Source of the DNA: JAXMAR01 sp046350295
GTDB taxonomy: Bacteria > Planctomycetota > Planctomycetia > Gemmatales > Gemmataceae
Length of the DNA: 64,000 bases
Direction of reading: 5' to 3'
NCBI GenBank assembly: GCA_046350295.1
Contig: JAXMAR010000006.1
Coordinates: forward strand, 1 to 64,000
Shown here: in pieces, positions 52,134-61,401 of the stretch
Position numbering within the stretch: position 1 is the stretch's first letter
Layout: the number at the start of each line of letters is the position of its first letter
Program-made: the position numbers and the translations under genes
Notes under the pieces: model-generated
Told to the model about the DNA's origin: nothing
Databases searched by the model: none
The model's input: only the letters and a program-made list of their open reading frames with translations

Positions 52134-53687
52134 TCACCCCGCCGCCGTCACCTCTTCCTGCTCCTCCTTCACCGCCTCCTCTTTCACCCGTGTCGGCACG
52201 AGCCGCAGCCCCGTCGCTCCGTTGATCGCCTGCTCGCCCGCCTTGCCCGCCTCGTGGTATTCCGCGTCCTGGTTGACCTGCCAGAGATCGTACAGCCCTT
52301 CCCCCGCGACGATGTTCTTGGCGCACAGCATCGCCGTCATCATCGCGTGGTCCTGGTTGTTGTACTTGTGCATGCCGTTCCGCCCGACCAGGTGCAGGCC
52401 GGGGTAGTTCGCTTCCAGCTCTTCCCTGATCGTCTGCACGTGCTTGGCGTAATCATCATCGTAGACCGGGTACGCTTTCGGCTGCCGCACCACCGTGCCG
52501 TCGACCACGTCTTCCGGTTTGGCGATGCCGATCTTGGCGATCTCCTGCTTGGCCCGCTCGATCAGGTCGGCGTCGCTCGACGTCCAGAGGCCGTCTCCTT
52601 CGAAGCAGAAGTACTCCAGGCCATAGCAGGTCATCTCCGGGTCCGGCACCATCTCCGGCGACCAGCTCTTGAAGTTCTGAATCCGGCCGACCATCACGCT
52701 CGGATCGTGGATGTAGATCCAGTTGTCGGAAAAGGCGTCGCGGTCTTTGAGAATGAGGACGACCGTGAGGAAGTCGCGGTACTTGAGGCTGTTGGCCGCG
52801 TCGATCGCCTTCTGGCTCATCTTGGGCGTGATGCCGTTGACGAGCTGCCGCATCGGGGCCGAGGAGATGACGTGCTTCGCCTCGACCTCGTGACGGCTCT
52901 TGTCCTTGTCCTCGTAGGTCACCGTCCAGAGTTCGTCCGTCTTGTCGTAATGGCAGCCGACGACCTTCATCCCCATGTGGAGTTCGCCGCCGTTCTCCTG
53001 GATCTTCTTGGCGGCCGCGTCCCACATCATGCCGGGGCCCTGGCGCGGATAGCGGAAGGTGTCGATGAGGCTTTTGATGACCTTGCTCTTGTCGGAGCCG
53101 GCGGGCGGCGTCTTCTTCTTGAAGAGGGCGTTCTTGATCGCCGACCACAGGGACAACCCTTTGATGCGTTGGGCCGCCCAGTCGGCGCTGATCTCCTTGC
53201 AGCTCATGCCCCACACCTTCTCCGTGTAGGTCTTGAAGAAGATGTTGAAGAGCCGCTTGCCGAACTGGTTCGACACCCATTCCTGGAAGTTCTTCGGATT
53301 GCGGTAGGGCAGGATCTTCGACTTGAAGTAGCTGAACACGCAGCGGAACGACTCGAAGATGCCCAGCTTGAACAACGCTTCCCCCGCCTTCAAGGGATAG
53401 GAGAAGAAGCGGTTGTTGTAGAAGATGCGCGACGAGCGCGGGCGGTCGAGCATGTCGTCGGGCAACAGCTCGGTCCAGAGGTCCTCGACTTCCTTGCTCT
53501 TGGAGAAGAAGCGATGGCCGCCGATATCGAAGTGATAGCCCTTGTACTTCGCGGTACGGGCGATGCCGCCCACGTACTCGGGGTCCGCTTCGAGGATGGT
53601 GACGGGCACACTCTCCTTGGAGAGGAGATAGCCCGCGGTGAGGCCGGCCGGGCCGGCGCCGATGATGGCGGTCGCGTTGGGGTGCAT
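52134..53687 (-). CDS. FAD-dependent oxidoreductase, UDP-galactopyranose mutase-like
   Basis: 517 aa, AGGAAC 7 bp before ATG. Rossmann start AIIGAGPAGLTAGYL, then GGIARTAKYKGYHFDIGGHRFFS in two blocks, where the GGxxR and GHR motifs are typical of the UDP-galactopyranose mutase/protoporphyrinogen-oxidase-like amine oxidase superfamily. WGMSCKEISADWAAQRIKGL and NGMHKYNNQDHAMMTA near the C-terminus hold the flavin. Planctomycete members sit with glycosyltransferases, so a sugar-nucleotide isomerase or lipid-sugar role is likely. A conserved promoter-like motif lies 74 bp upstream and is shared with two nearby glycan genes. Confidence 0.75.
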   Translation of the reverse strand: MHPNATAIIGAGPAGLTAGYLLSKESVPVTILEADPEYVGGIARTAKYKGYHFDIGGHRFFSKSKEVEDLWTELLPDDMLDRPRSSRIFYNNRFFSYPLKAGEALFKLGIFESFRCVFSYFKSKILPYRNPKNFQEWVSNQFGKRLFNIFFKTYTEKVWGMSCKEISADWAAQRIKGLSLWSAIKNALFKKKTPPAGSDKSKVIKSLIDTFRYPRQGPGMMWDAAAKKIQENGGELHMGMKVVGCHYDKTDELWTVTYEDKDKSRHEVEAKHVISSAPMRQLVNGITPKMSQKAIDAANSLKYRDFLTVVLILKDRDAFSDNWIYIHDPSVMVGRIQNFKSWSPEMVPDPEMTCYGLEYFCFEGDGLWTSSDADLIERAKQEIAKIGIAKPEDVVDGTVVRQPKAYPVYDDDYAKHVQTIREELEANYPGLHLVGRNGMHKYNNQDHAMMTAMLCAKNIVAGEGLYDLWQVNQDAEYHEAGKAGEQAINGATGLRLVPTRVKEEAVKEEQEEVTAAG

Positions 53688-53760
53688 GAAAAAGTTCCTG
53701 AGGCTTCTTGTGGGAAACAGAGGACGCTTCCCGGCGGGGGCCCGGAAACGATGGCTTCGG

Positions 53761-53780
53761 GTCGCTCAACTATAGGTCAG
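53761..53780 (-). promoter_or_regulatory. Shared upstream motif, FAD oxidoreductase copy
   Basis: Read on the minus strand: CTGACCTATAGTTGAGCGAC. It contains the -10-like TATAGT. Nearly the same 20-mer occurs before the GT-C-like (56013-56032) and GtrA (56601-56620) genes. Confidence 0.5.
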
Positions 53781-53962
53781 AAAAAACAACGAGGAGATTG
53801 ACGGCTCACGATTTTTTGCGACAGATGTTCGCCTCTCTGTCCCTCGTCCACGGCCTGACAGAAGTGTAAAGAACGTGCCCGCGCAGAATGGAAACGGCGA
53901 TTCGGCGCGTACCTGAGTTCGGGAGATTCAGACGCCCCCTAACGAGTTCGGCTACAGAATGG

Positions 53963-54617
53963 TTACTCGTCCGCCGTTTTCAACCGACTGAAAGACGCGG
54001 CATCGGGAGTCCGCGCCACCGTCCGCCGGACGCTGCGCGCGTCGTACACATGCACGCTGCCGAAAGACACCGGGGCCATGTCGTCGAACTTCTGCTTGAG
54101 GATCACGTAGTCCACGTTCTCTTCCAGGCACAACCGCCAGATCCCGGTGCTCGGCGTCATCGTCTTCACGTCGGCCTGGAACAGTTTCTGGTCGGGCAAC
54201 CGCTCCTCAGGCGTGAATTGCAGCGCGTCTCCTGGATTCGGCCGGGATCTCGAAGGCCCGCACCACCAGCGCGCGGCGCCTCGCCCCTCCTCCGCATTGC
54301 CTCGGTTGAAGAGGCAGCCGACGATCTGGGCCAGGTCGGCCAGCTCTTCGCTTTCAGGTCGATCCAGCACGTAGTCGATCCTGCCCAGGGAGCAGTAGAT
54401 GGTCGGTCGCGTCTTGTACGCGCGACGCTCCTGGTTCAGGAATTCGGCCACCTCCCCGGGGCAAGTCCCCCTCATGCGCCGCGTCGCCTTGACGGTGGCG
54501 GGCAAGGTCACCACGAAAAGCCGTCTGCATCGCCAAGCGCGATCCCGAGCACAACTCCCGCCGTGCTGGCCGGCCGTGCTGCGCGCCAGAAAGCCGGCCG
54601 TGCCGCCAAGGCGATCG
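53963..54617 (-). pseudogene. C-terminal part of the GT-C-like gene at 54618, out of frame
   Basis: Coding-looking text continues after the stop at 54618: EELTIALAARPAFWRAA and a helix TAGVVLGIALGDA in one frame, then LFVVTLPATVKATRRM in another, AEFLNQERR, YCSLGRIDYVLDRPES, and the end CLEENVDYVILKQKFDDM to SVHVYDARSVRRT. Restoring one base near 54612 and one in the A-run at 54516-54519 joins the first pieces. This would extend the upstream membrane protein to about 670 residues with a soluble periplasmic end. It is not an independent gene. Confidence 0.7.
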
Positions 54618-55982
54618 TCAACTCCTCGCCAGCATCACGCCGGCGTGATCGATGATGAGCCGGACAAAATCGACGCCGTCGATCAACGGCGCCAGCCGTT
54701 CGGCGCCGCGTACGATCAGCAGCGTCTTGTAAAGACCCCAGCCGACGCAGCCGCCAATGAGGTTGTAAACCGCGCTGCGGCTCAGCCAGTCAGCATGGCG
54801 TGGCGCCGGCTCCAGGCCGCGAAAAACCAAAGCCGCGATGGGGAAGAAGAACAACGGGAACGCGAACTCGAGCCACTGATCCCCGGTGGTCCAGAACCAG
54901 AGCGCCAGCGCGATCGCCGCGACCCGCGACATTCCCGTCTCATGCTTCCAGAGGCGGACGATCAGGCAAAAGCCCAGCGGCGCCTGCACCGCCTTCAGGA
55001 TCCAGAGCACGCGGTACGGCTGCGCCTGGAAAAGGAAGGCGTAACAGAGCGTCGATCCGAGCAACGTGCCGATGAAGCCCGCGACGCCGATAACCGCCGT
55101 CACGCCGAGGAAGCGAGCCTTGGCGCGGTCTTCGTCCCTCAGCGTCCACGCGAACGCCCCGACAACGCCGATCGACAGGAAGACATTGAACCAGTCGCGC
55201 GCCGACCACTCCGTCGGGAAGTTGTAGCCGCTCGCCAGGCGCACGATCTCGCGCCACGATTCATCCATCTCGCCGAACAAGGCCAGACCGATCGGCCGCA
55301 ATAGGATGATCGTCGCCGCCGCGACGATTGCCAGGCCGATCAGCCCGCGAAACGCCCAGCGCGGCAGCCAATCCCAGGCGCTCACCAGCAGAAAAATCAG
55401 CAACCCGCCCTGCGCCATCAGCGGATGCGCCAGCGCCGCCGCCAGCATCAGGGCAAACGAAAGCCAATAACGCCGCGCCAGCAGGCGCTCCAGGCCGAAG
55501 AGCACGAGGGCGTTCGCCATGATCCGCGGCGTCAGAAACGGCTCGTGTACCAGGAATGTCCCCAGTCCGCCGAAGGGCAGGGGGGCGATCATCGCGTAAA
55601 GCAGACCAAGAAGGGCAAGGGCCCGATCGCTCACGAGCGCGAGCACCAGCCGCTGCAAAGCGAAGATGAACAGGGCGTTGAAGATCAAGTAGATCGAGAA
55701 GAATGTCGCCGTGAGCCCGAAGCACGCGACCAGCGGCGCCGTCAGGCGCGAGAAGATCGAGAATTGATCCTGCGACCCGTACTTGAGAAAGAGATCATCG
55801 GCGTAGCTGCCGGGCTCGACCTGGTTGAGGACCTGAACGCTGTAGAGGCGCGCGTCGTGCGCGAAGCCGGCGTAGGGCCGGGCCAGCGCGTTGGCCGCGA
55901 ACAGCACCAGGAAAACGAGAGCCGGACGGTCGGCGAGCGTTTGCAACCGTTCGCTCGTCCGGCCAAGCCAGGAGGCGGTCAT
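54618..55982 (-). CDS. Polytopic membrane protein, probable GT-C-type glycosyltransferase (truncated by frameshift)
   Basis: 454 aa from ATG 55982 (GAGG upstream). The alternative start at 56021 would overlap the shared promoter motif. About eleven helices. The first loop AHDARLYSVQVLNQ has an acidic site, where GT-C enzymes have their catalytic Asp. EPFLTPRIMANALVLFGLER near 170. The frame stops at 54618 shortly after DHAGVMLA, but homologous-looking text continues out of frame to 53963. Located between the FAD oxidoreductase and GtrA genes on one strand. Confidence 0.7.
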   Translation of the reverse strand: MTASWLGRTSERLQTLADRPALVFLVLFAANALARPYAGFAHDARLYSVQVLNQVEPGSYADDLFLKYGSQDQFSIFSRLTAPLVACFGLTATFFSIYLIFNALFIFALQRLVLALVSDRALALLGLLYAMIAPLPFGGLGTFLVHEPFLTPRIMANALVLFGLERLLARRYWLSFALMLAAALAHPLMAQGGLLIFLLVSAWDWLPRWAFRGLIGLAIVAAATIILLRPIGLALFGEMDESWREIVRLASGYNFPTEWSARDWFNVFLSIGVVGAFAWTLRDEDRAKARFLGVTAVIGVAGFIGTLLGSTLCYAFLFQAQPYRVLWILKAVQAPLGFCLIVRLWKHETGMSRVAAIALALWFWTTGDQWLEFAFPLFFFPIAALVFRGLEPAPRHADWLSRSAVYNLIGGCVGWGLYKTLLIVRGAERLAPLIDGVDFVRLIIDHAGVMLARS

Positions 55983-56012
55983 TGGGGCGACCTCGGATGA
56001 GGGGATCTTGCA

Positions 56013-56032
56013 GTCGCTCAACTATAGATCAG
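56013..56032 (-). promoter_or_regulatory. Shared upstream motif, GT-C-like copy
   Basis: Minus-strand CTGATCTATAGTTGAGCGAC, 31 bp before the start at 55982; one mismatch to the copy at 53761. Contains TATAGT. Confidence 0.5.
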
Positions 56033-56047
56033 GAACAAACGCGACGG

Positions 56048-56575
56048 TTAGCAGGTCTCGATTTCTTCGCCGAGCGCATCCCGGTTCAGCGACTCGACAA
56101 GCAGGACGGCGCGGCGGTCCGGCTCGGGGCGAGCTGTTTCCGGGTCGGCGTCATTCTTGAAGAGGAGATATTTTCGGCTGAGAAAATTCCAGGCGAAGGC
56201 GAAGCCCAGAGCGACAACCTTGGCGAATCCGTAGTGCAGGCGTCCCCAATCGAACAGCGCCGCGATCGTGGCCCACGTGATGAGCAAACCGACCAGCGAC
56301 AGGACCGTGAACGCCGCAAACCCGCTCGCGACGCTCCTGGGCGCGTTGGGGAACACCCAGATCGAACACAGGACGTATTGCAGAACACCGCCGATCAGGT
56401 ACGCGACCACCGACGCCGGCGCCGGATGCCAGTCGCACAACTCCACCAGCGCCATCAGGACGCCGACGTCCACGAGCGCCGCCAAACCCGAGGCGACGAG
56501 CGCCCGCGGAACCTGGGCGAAAACACTCTCGACGGGATCCGCGAACCACTTTTTGAACTGCGCAATCGCCTGCAT
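56048..56575 (-). CDS. GtrA-family membrane protein
   Basis: 175 aa from ATG 56575 with AAGGAGAGG ideally placed. Four helices: ALVASGLAALVDVGVLMALV, ASVVAYLIGGVLQYVLCSIW, GFAAFTVLSLVGLLITWAT and FAKVVALGFAFAWNFLSRKY, ending with the family tail NFLSRKYLLF. GtrA proteins are thought to flip or position polyprenyl-phosphate sugars for GT-C enzymes. Context (GT-C-like gene 65 bp downstream, GT2 in the window) fits. Confidence 0.85.
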   Translation of the reverse strand: MQAIAQFKKWFADPVESVFAQVPRALVASGLAALVDVGVLMALVELCDWHPAPASVVAYLIGGVLQYVLCSIWVFPNAPRSVASGFAAFTVLSLVGLLITWATIAALFDWGRLHYGFAKVVALGFAFAWNFLSRKYLLFKNDADPETARPEPDRRAVLLVESLNRDALGEEIETC

Positions 56576-56600
56576 CGCCCTCTCCTTGCTCCGGACGGGT

Positions 56601-56620
56601 CGTCGCGCAAGCATAGGTCA
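56601..56620 (-). promoter_or_regulatory. Shared upstream motif, GtrA copy
   Basis: Minus-strand TGACCTATGCTTGCGCGACG, 25 bp before the GtrA start. It matches the other two copies in TGA-CTAT-TTG-GCGAC positions. Confidence 0.45.
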
Positions 56621-56645
56621 TGTTTTGGAAGTCGGAGGGCGGTGT

Positions 56646-56673
56646 CAGGAAGCAGGGGGCAGGAATCAGGGGG
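56646..56673. repeat. Two tandem 14-bp G-rich units
   Basis: CAGGAAGCAGGGGG (56646-56659) and CAGGAATCAGGGGG (56660-56673) differ at one base. They lie in the divergent region between GtrA and the kinase gene. Confidence 0.7.
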
Positions 56674-56761
56674 CGGGGGCAGTCAGGTGGTCAGGTCGAA
56701 CAGGGGCGGCGCCCATAAGATTGCGCGGGACTACCACCAGAGCCGTTGCGCAAGCGACGGA

Positions 56762-57303
56762 ATGCCCGTGCCCCTTCATGTCGTGAAAGTCGGCGGCAGC
56801 CTTTTCTCCCTCCCCGATCTCGGAGCGCGCCTGCGCGATCTCCTCGCCACGCTTGGCGGCCGCGTCCTCCTCTTTCCCGGCGGCGGTGTGACGGCGGATG
56901 CGATCCGCGAGCTGGACCGGATCCATGCTCTCGGTGAAGAGGCGTCCCACTGGCTTGCCCTTCGCGCCCTTTCCATCAACGCCCGCTTCCTCATCCAGCT
57001 ACTGCCGGAAGCCCGGCTCGCGGCGACGCGGGACGCGCTTGCCCCCCACACGCCAACCGTGCTCGATCCCCTCCCGTTCGCCGAACTCGACGAGGAAACG
57101 GAGGACCATTGCCTCACCTCTGGAGCGTCACCAGCGACTCCCTGCCGCCGCCCAGTCGTTCGGCCGACGGCCTCGTCCTGCTGAAGTCCGTCGATCTGCC
57201 CCCCGACATGGATTGGCAAGCCGCCGCCGACAAGGGACTGCTGGACGAATACTTCCCGCAACTCCTCACCGGCCGCTCCATCCCCCGCTGTCGCGCTGGG
57301 TGA
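56762..57303 (+). pseudogene. Amino-acid-kinase-family protein, frameshifted
   Basis: The start HVVKVGGSLFSLPDL (residues 6-20) and LLFPGGGVTADAIRELD are the kinase nucleotide and Gly-rich motifs, similar to archaeal-type aminomethylfuran-phosphate kinase or uridylate-kinase-like proteins found in planctomycetes. HWLALRALSINARFL follows. The frame is lost near 57105. The expected continuation LPHLWSVTSDSL and ADGLVLLKSVDLPPDMDW is one frame over, to 57303. At least one lost base near 57107. The molecule would be about 180-200 aa. The substrate is unknown. Confidence 0.7.
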
Positions 57304-57385
57304 ATCTGCGGCAAGACAGGCGCCCCCAACCCGGATTGACTCCGACCGCAACCTTCTGGCAACCTACTCGCGGCGGGTGGCACGA

Positions 57386-57472
57386 GGTGGCACGCCCTGA
57401 GGCTCTATGAAGGGCGTGGGGTTCATCGCGAGGGGCACACGCCCTTCGCAAAGCCTCAGGGGCGTGCCACCC
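57386..57472. repeat. Imperfect 33-bp inverted repeat
   Basis: Arms at 57386-57418 and 57438-57472 pair over most of their length (GGTGGCACGCCCTGAGGC outer, GAAGGGCGTG inner), with mismatches in the middle and a short unpaired centre. Intergenic, between two damaged genes. Confidence 0.75.
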
Positions 57473-57612
57473 AGGATGGAGCCGCACGCGACCAAGTTGG
57501 AGCAACAACCGCTAGAAAAGCGAAAGACGCCCGTCGTCCGCCGCGTGACCATTCTGCGCGACCGCCTCCGCTCCCGGCTTGCTTCCCGCCACCGTCCTGC
57601 TGATCCTCTCTG

Positions 57613-59056
57613 GTGGTCGCGCGTCCTTTCCCCGGGCAGTTCGACAGCCACCGCGCAAGCCGCTGGCATACCGCGCTGTTGATTCTCCTCCCCGGCCTTC
57701 TTCTCTATCCCTGCCTCGGCTTCCATCTCTTCGAGCCGGACGAAGGCCGCTATGCCCAGATTCCGCGCGAGATGCTGACGCACAACGAATGGATCGTCCC
57801 CACGCTCCAGAGCGAGCCCTACCTCGACAAGCCGCCGCTTTTCTATTGGACCGTGATGCTCGCCTTCTCCGTCTTCTGGCTACCACACCTGGACGGGCGC
57901 GCCTCGTCCCCGCGTGCTTGCCACCCACGGCGCCATCCTCGTGACCTACTCGGCCGACGCCTCGTGGGGGCCCTGCTCCTGGGGCGCCCCCATACTCTCC
58001 CCCTCGCACCCGCCTTCATCGGCGTCAGTCGCCTCCTCCTGCCTGGGCCTCCTCACCCTCTTCACCACAACCGCCATCCTCGCCGCCTACGTCATGCGCT
58101 GTTCCCTGCACCGCGGCTGGTGGTACCTCGCCGCCCTCGCCGGCGGCTTCGCCGCTGCTCACCAAGGGTCCCGTCGCCGTCGTCCTCCTCGTGCCGCCCC
58201 TCTGGCTGACGGAAGCCGCCTCGAGCCCTACCGCTGCCCGCTCCCAGCCACGTCCTCGGCTTCCTCGGCGTCGTCTCTGCCGTCAACGTCCCCTGGTACG
58301 CCGCCATCCTCCTACGCGAGCTCCGAGTTCGGCTGGTGCCTCTTCGTCCAGCACAACCTCCAACGCTTCGTCGACCCCTTCGACCACGAGCCGCCCCGTC
58401 TCCTCTCTTCGTCCCGATCGTTCTCTTCGGCATGCTCCCGGCCACGCTCCTCCTCCCGGCCGCCGTCCGCTCTCCCTCTTCTCGTCGCGCCCCGAAGCCA
58501 CCCGCCAACGCTCGCCCCCCTCGGCCATCTGCTCCTCTCCGGCCTCTGGTGCTTCCTCTTCTTCTCCCTCTCCGGCTCCAAGCTGCCGACCTACATCCTC
58601 CCCGCCTTCCCGCCCCTCGCCCTCGCCCTCGGTTGTTACATCGCCTCCGGCCGCGTCGCCGCCTCGCGCTGGACGATCACCGTCGCCGCCGCCTGGAGCG
58701 CCCTCATGCTGGTCACGCACTGGGTGATTGTGCCGGGCGTCGCCGAAGCGCGTTCGCCCATCGACAACGAAACGCAAATCGAAGAATGGTGTGGCGATCC
58801 CGCGGTACCCGTCTACTCGTTCCCGCGCACCATCGACTCGGTCGCCTTCCACCTCGGCCGCTCCGACGTGCGCAGCTTCCGCAGCAAGGACATGGACAAG
58901 CTCATCGCCGAGCTGGCACGCCACCCGCGCAGCGTCGTCCTCTTCGGCCACCGCAACTCGCTGGAAACGATGCGCCGAAGTCTGCCGTTACGGCTGCGCA
59001 TCGTGGAGGAGGCGCCGCTGGGTCTCTGCAAGATGGCGAAGGTCGAGCGGCGCTAG
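57613..59056 (+). pseudogene. ArnT/PMT-like glycosyltransferase, multiply frameshifted
   Basis: N-terminus (GTG 57613): LFEPDEGRYAQIPREML is the catalytic first-loop motif of ArnT-type GT-C enzymes, and PYLDKPPLFYW follows. The frame breaks at about 57890. Later segments occur in shifted frames: LAAYVMRCSLHRGWWYLAAL, LLTKGPVAVVLLVPPLW, FGWCLFVQHNLQRFVDPFDHE, PIVLFGMLPATLLLPAAVR, then an intact end (58520-59056) with FFSLSGSKLPTYILPAFPP and VVLFGHRNSLETM. A complete protein of about 480 aa is implied. Probably transfers a sugar from a polyprenyl carrier to an envelope glycan or lipid A. Confidence 0.8.
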
Positions 59057-59063
59057 GAGCCTG

Positions 59064-59540
59064 TCACTTCTTCTTCGGCTTCCCAAACTCCTGCGCAAAG
59101 TAGATCCGCCCGTTCTCCCCAACCGCCGCGCCGATGCCCGCCTCCTCGTACTCGCCCTGGAGGATGTTCGCCCGATGCCCCTTCGAGTCCATCCACGCCT
59201 TCATCAAGTCCGGCAACTCGAAGTCCGGCGTCATCGACCCCACGTTCTCTCCGGCCCGGCGATAGTCATAACCCGCGGCCTTGATCCGGTCATACGGGTT
59301 CTTGCCGTCCAGGATGTGCACTTCCTTCTGCTGCTTCGCCATGTTCTGCGCATGCGCGCGTGCGACCTTCGCCAGCACCGGGTTCCACGTCAGCGCCTTG
59401 AGCCCTTCCTTGGCCCGTTCGGCGTTCGTCAACTCCAGCACCTTCTTCTCCGCGGCCGCGATATCGATCTTGATCTCGTCCGCCGGAAACACTCCCGACG
59501 CGGCGGATAGGACAAACGCTGTGACAAGGAGGGTCCTCAT
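59064..59540 (-). CDS. Secreted CAP-domain (SCP/PR-1) protein
   Basis: 158 aa from ATG 59540 (GGAGA upstream). Signal peptide 1-20. CAP motifs: VLELTNAERAKEGLKAL, KVARAHAQNMAKQQ with the conserved His, YRRAGENVG (Glu), and WMDSKGHRANILQGEYEEAG (second His, Glu). YFAQEFG is the terminal strand. The family includes lipid-binding or peptidase-like secreted proteins; bacterial functions are mostly unknown. Confidence 0.9.
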   Translation of the reverse strand: MRTLLVTAFVLSAASGVFPADEIKIDIAAAEKKVLELTNAERAKEGLKALTWNPVLAKVARAHAQNMAKQQKEVHILDGKNPYDRIKAAGYDYRRAGENVGSMTPDFELPDLMKAWMDSKGHRANILQGEYEEAGIGAAVGENGRIYFAQEFGKPKKK

Positions 59541-59688
59541 GCCAGTCTCCAACAGATATTCGTTGAGCCTCGCTGCGCAGGTCCGGCCTGCCCCAAGAAA
59601 AGATAACAGAATCCCTGCAACCGCGTACAGACGACCCGGCCCGAAGAACGGGGTACAATGAGCGAAATCAAGCTCAGAGGATCTAGTC

Positions 59689-60441
59689 ATGCCTGTCCAC
59701 GACTGGACGCGGGTCGACGCCGGGATATTCCATGCCTTTCATCTGAGCTGGCTGGGCCGACTCCAGGATTCGCTGAACGACGGCGTCCTCCCCGAAGGCT
59801 ATTACGCTCTCGCCGAACAGCACGCCGGCCGCCTCATCCCGGACATTCTGACTCTGCACGCCGGCAGCGGGAATGGTCCGGACCGCGCGGGCGCAAATCC
59901 GGAACCGGGCGGCACCGCCGTCGCGGACGCCCCACCCAAGATGCGCCGCAAGCATTCGGTGGCAGCCACGGCAAAGGGCAGACGCCGATCCCTCGCGATC
60001 CGGCATGTCAGCGGTCATCGACTCGTTGCGCTGCTGGAAGTGATCTCTCCCGCAAACAAGGATCGCGCCGTCAGTGTCGAGGATTTCGTGACCAACGTGG
60101 CGACGGCCTTGGAGTACGGCGTACATGTCCTGCTCGTGGATCTCTTTCCTCCGGGGCGCTACGATCCACGCGGGTTTCACGGGGAAATCCTCCGCCGCCT
60201 GGAGGAAGTAGGCGAGCCCTACGCCCTGCCGCCCGAGGAGCCACTCACGCTCGCAAGCTACGCCGCCGCGCCGGTCATCGACATGTACATCGAGCACATC
60301 GCCATCGGCTCCTCGCTTCCAGAAATGCCCCTGTTCTTTCTCCCCGAGCGCTACGTCGACGTTCCCCTGGAAACCACCTACCAGGCCGCCTATCACGGCA
60401 TGCCTGCGTTCTGGCGTGAGATCCTCGAAAAACCTCAATAA
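59689..60441 (+). CDS. DUF4058 family protein
   Basis: 250 aa, GAGG 8 bp before ATG. MPVHDWTRVDAGIFHAFH is the DUF4058 opening. The body has LVALLEVISPANKDR (restriction-nuclease-like E-x-x-S-P-x-N-K) and VLLVDLFPPGRYDP. DUF4058 is widespread in planctomycetes and cyanobacteria, with a PD-(D/E)XK-like core suggested by the E...N-K pattern; activity unknown. Single gene. Confidence 0.85.
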   Translation: MPVHDWTRVDAGIFHAFHLSWLGRLQDSLNDGVLPEGYYALAEQHAGRLIPDILTLHAGSGNGPDRAGANPEPGGTAVADAPPKMRRKHSVAATAKGRRRSLAIRHVSGHRLVALLEVISPANKDRAVSVEDFVTNVATALEYGVHVLLVDLFPPGRYDPRGFHGEILRRLEEVGEPYALPPEEPLTLASYAAAPVIDMYIEHIAIGSSLPEMPLFFLPERYVDVPLETTYQAAYHGMPAFWREILEKPQ

Positions 60442-60536
60442 ACAAAGAGAGCGACGCGCCGAATCCGGCGCGCCGCCCTTGCTGCATCGACTCACGCACA
60501 ACCAAGACGCCGCACGGGCGTCGGTGTGACCTAGCG

Positions 60537-61076
60537 TCAGCAACTGCCCGAGCGCATCGCCGGAGCGGCATAGCCATAGCCGTAGCCAGGGGCGGCGCCA
60601 AAGCCATTGCTGCTGGGATACATGCTGTAACGGGTGGACGAGTTCGTCAGGGTCGTCCGGATTTCGAGCGCCGGGTTGGCAAAGTGCTTCAGGTGCGACT
60701 GGAGATCGGCCTGCGTGAGCTTGCCGTCGTGATGGAACGCCATCACCTCTCCCTTGCGGTCGCTGATGATCATGCCGTGTCCGCTTTTTACGGACAGGTC
60801 GCCGATCACCTTCGCCTGGCTGCTCTTCTCGGTGTCGAGATAGCAGCAGACGTAGCTCTCGGACAGCAGCCGCGCCACATCGTCACCAAGTTTGCCATCC
60901 TGGGCCAGCTTCTCGAATCCTTCCTGACCGGAGCCGACGACGACCAGCAGAGGCTTCTTTTCCGCGGCCGCCTGTTGCTGGGCCTTCGTGTAGTCCCGCT
61001 GCCACAGTCTTTCGGTGGGCAAAGCAGAGTTGGAGAAAGACGCGGCGAGGGCGAGAAGACCAACCGAGGTGTACAT
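60537..61076 (-). CDS. Exported thioredoxin-fold-like protein
   Basis: 179 aa from ATG 61076, AGGAGG 7 bp upstream. Signal peptide 1-16. The region KPLLVVVGSGQEGFEKLAQD resembles the start of a thioredoxin-like fold with the active-site CxxC replaced by GSGQ, so it is probably non-redox. YVCCYLDTEK and ISDRKGEVMAFHHDG continue the fold. The tail is Gly/Tyr/Ala-rich and ends SGSC. Similar exported proteins recur in Gemmata. Function unknown. Confidence 0.65.
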   Translation of the reverse strand: MYTSVGLLALAASFSNSALPTERLWQRDYTKAQQQAAAEKKPLLVVVGSGQEGFEKLAQDGKLGDDVARLLSESYVCCYLDTEKSSQAKVIGDLSVKSGHGMIISDRKGEVMAFHHDGKLTQADLQSHLKHFANPALEIRTTLTNSSTRYSMYPSSNGFGAAPGYGYGYAAPAMRSGSC

Positions 61077-61401
61077 CCAATATCCTCCTGAAAACAAACA
61101 CCTCTAAACAAATGGCCAGGCTGCGAAACCTGGCCGCCAGAAGGGAGTGTTTTAAGGGAGAGAAAAGCCGATTGCAACCAAAAAGTCATCCCAAACTACG
61201 GAGACGACGTAAATTGTTTGTCCAACGCAACTTTTCCAAATTATCGACCACACGGACGCGACAGCCTTTTCTTATGGAGAGGGTGACACGGCGTGTAGGG
61301 CTTGTGATGCGACGGGAGTGTCGCGGCAGCGGCCGCCGCAATCTGAGGAAGCAGGACGCTTCGCCACGCCGATTTCAGGAGGGCAAGCAACGGTCTCAGG
61401 G
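61077..61401. other. 325-bp divergent intergenic region
   Basis: No gene seen. A 7-bp inverted repeat (GGCCAGG at 61114-61120, CCTGGCC at 61129-61135) lies 40 bp upstream of the minus-strand gene and may be an operator or a 5'-leader hairpin. The section 61150-61260 is AT-richer than its surroundings, as expected of promoters. Confidence 0.5.
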
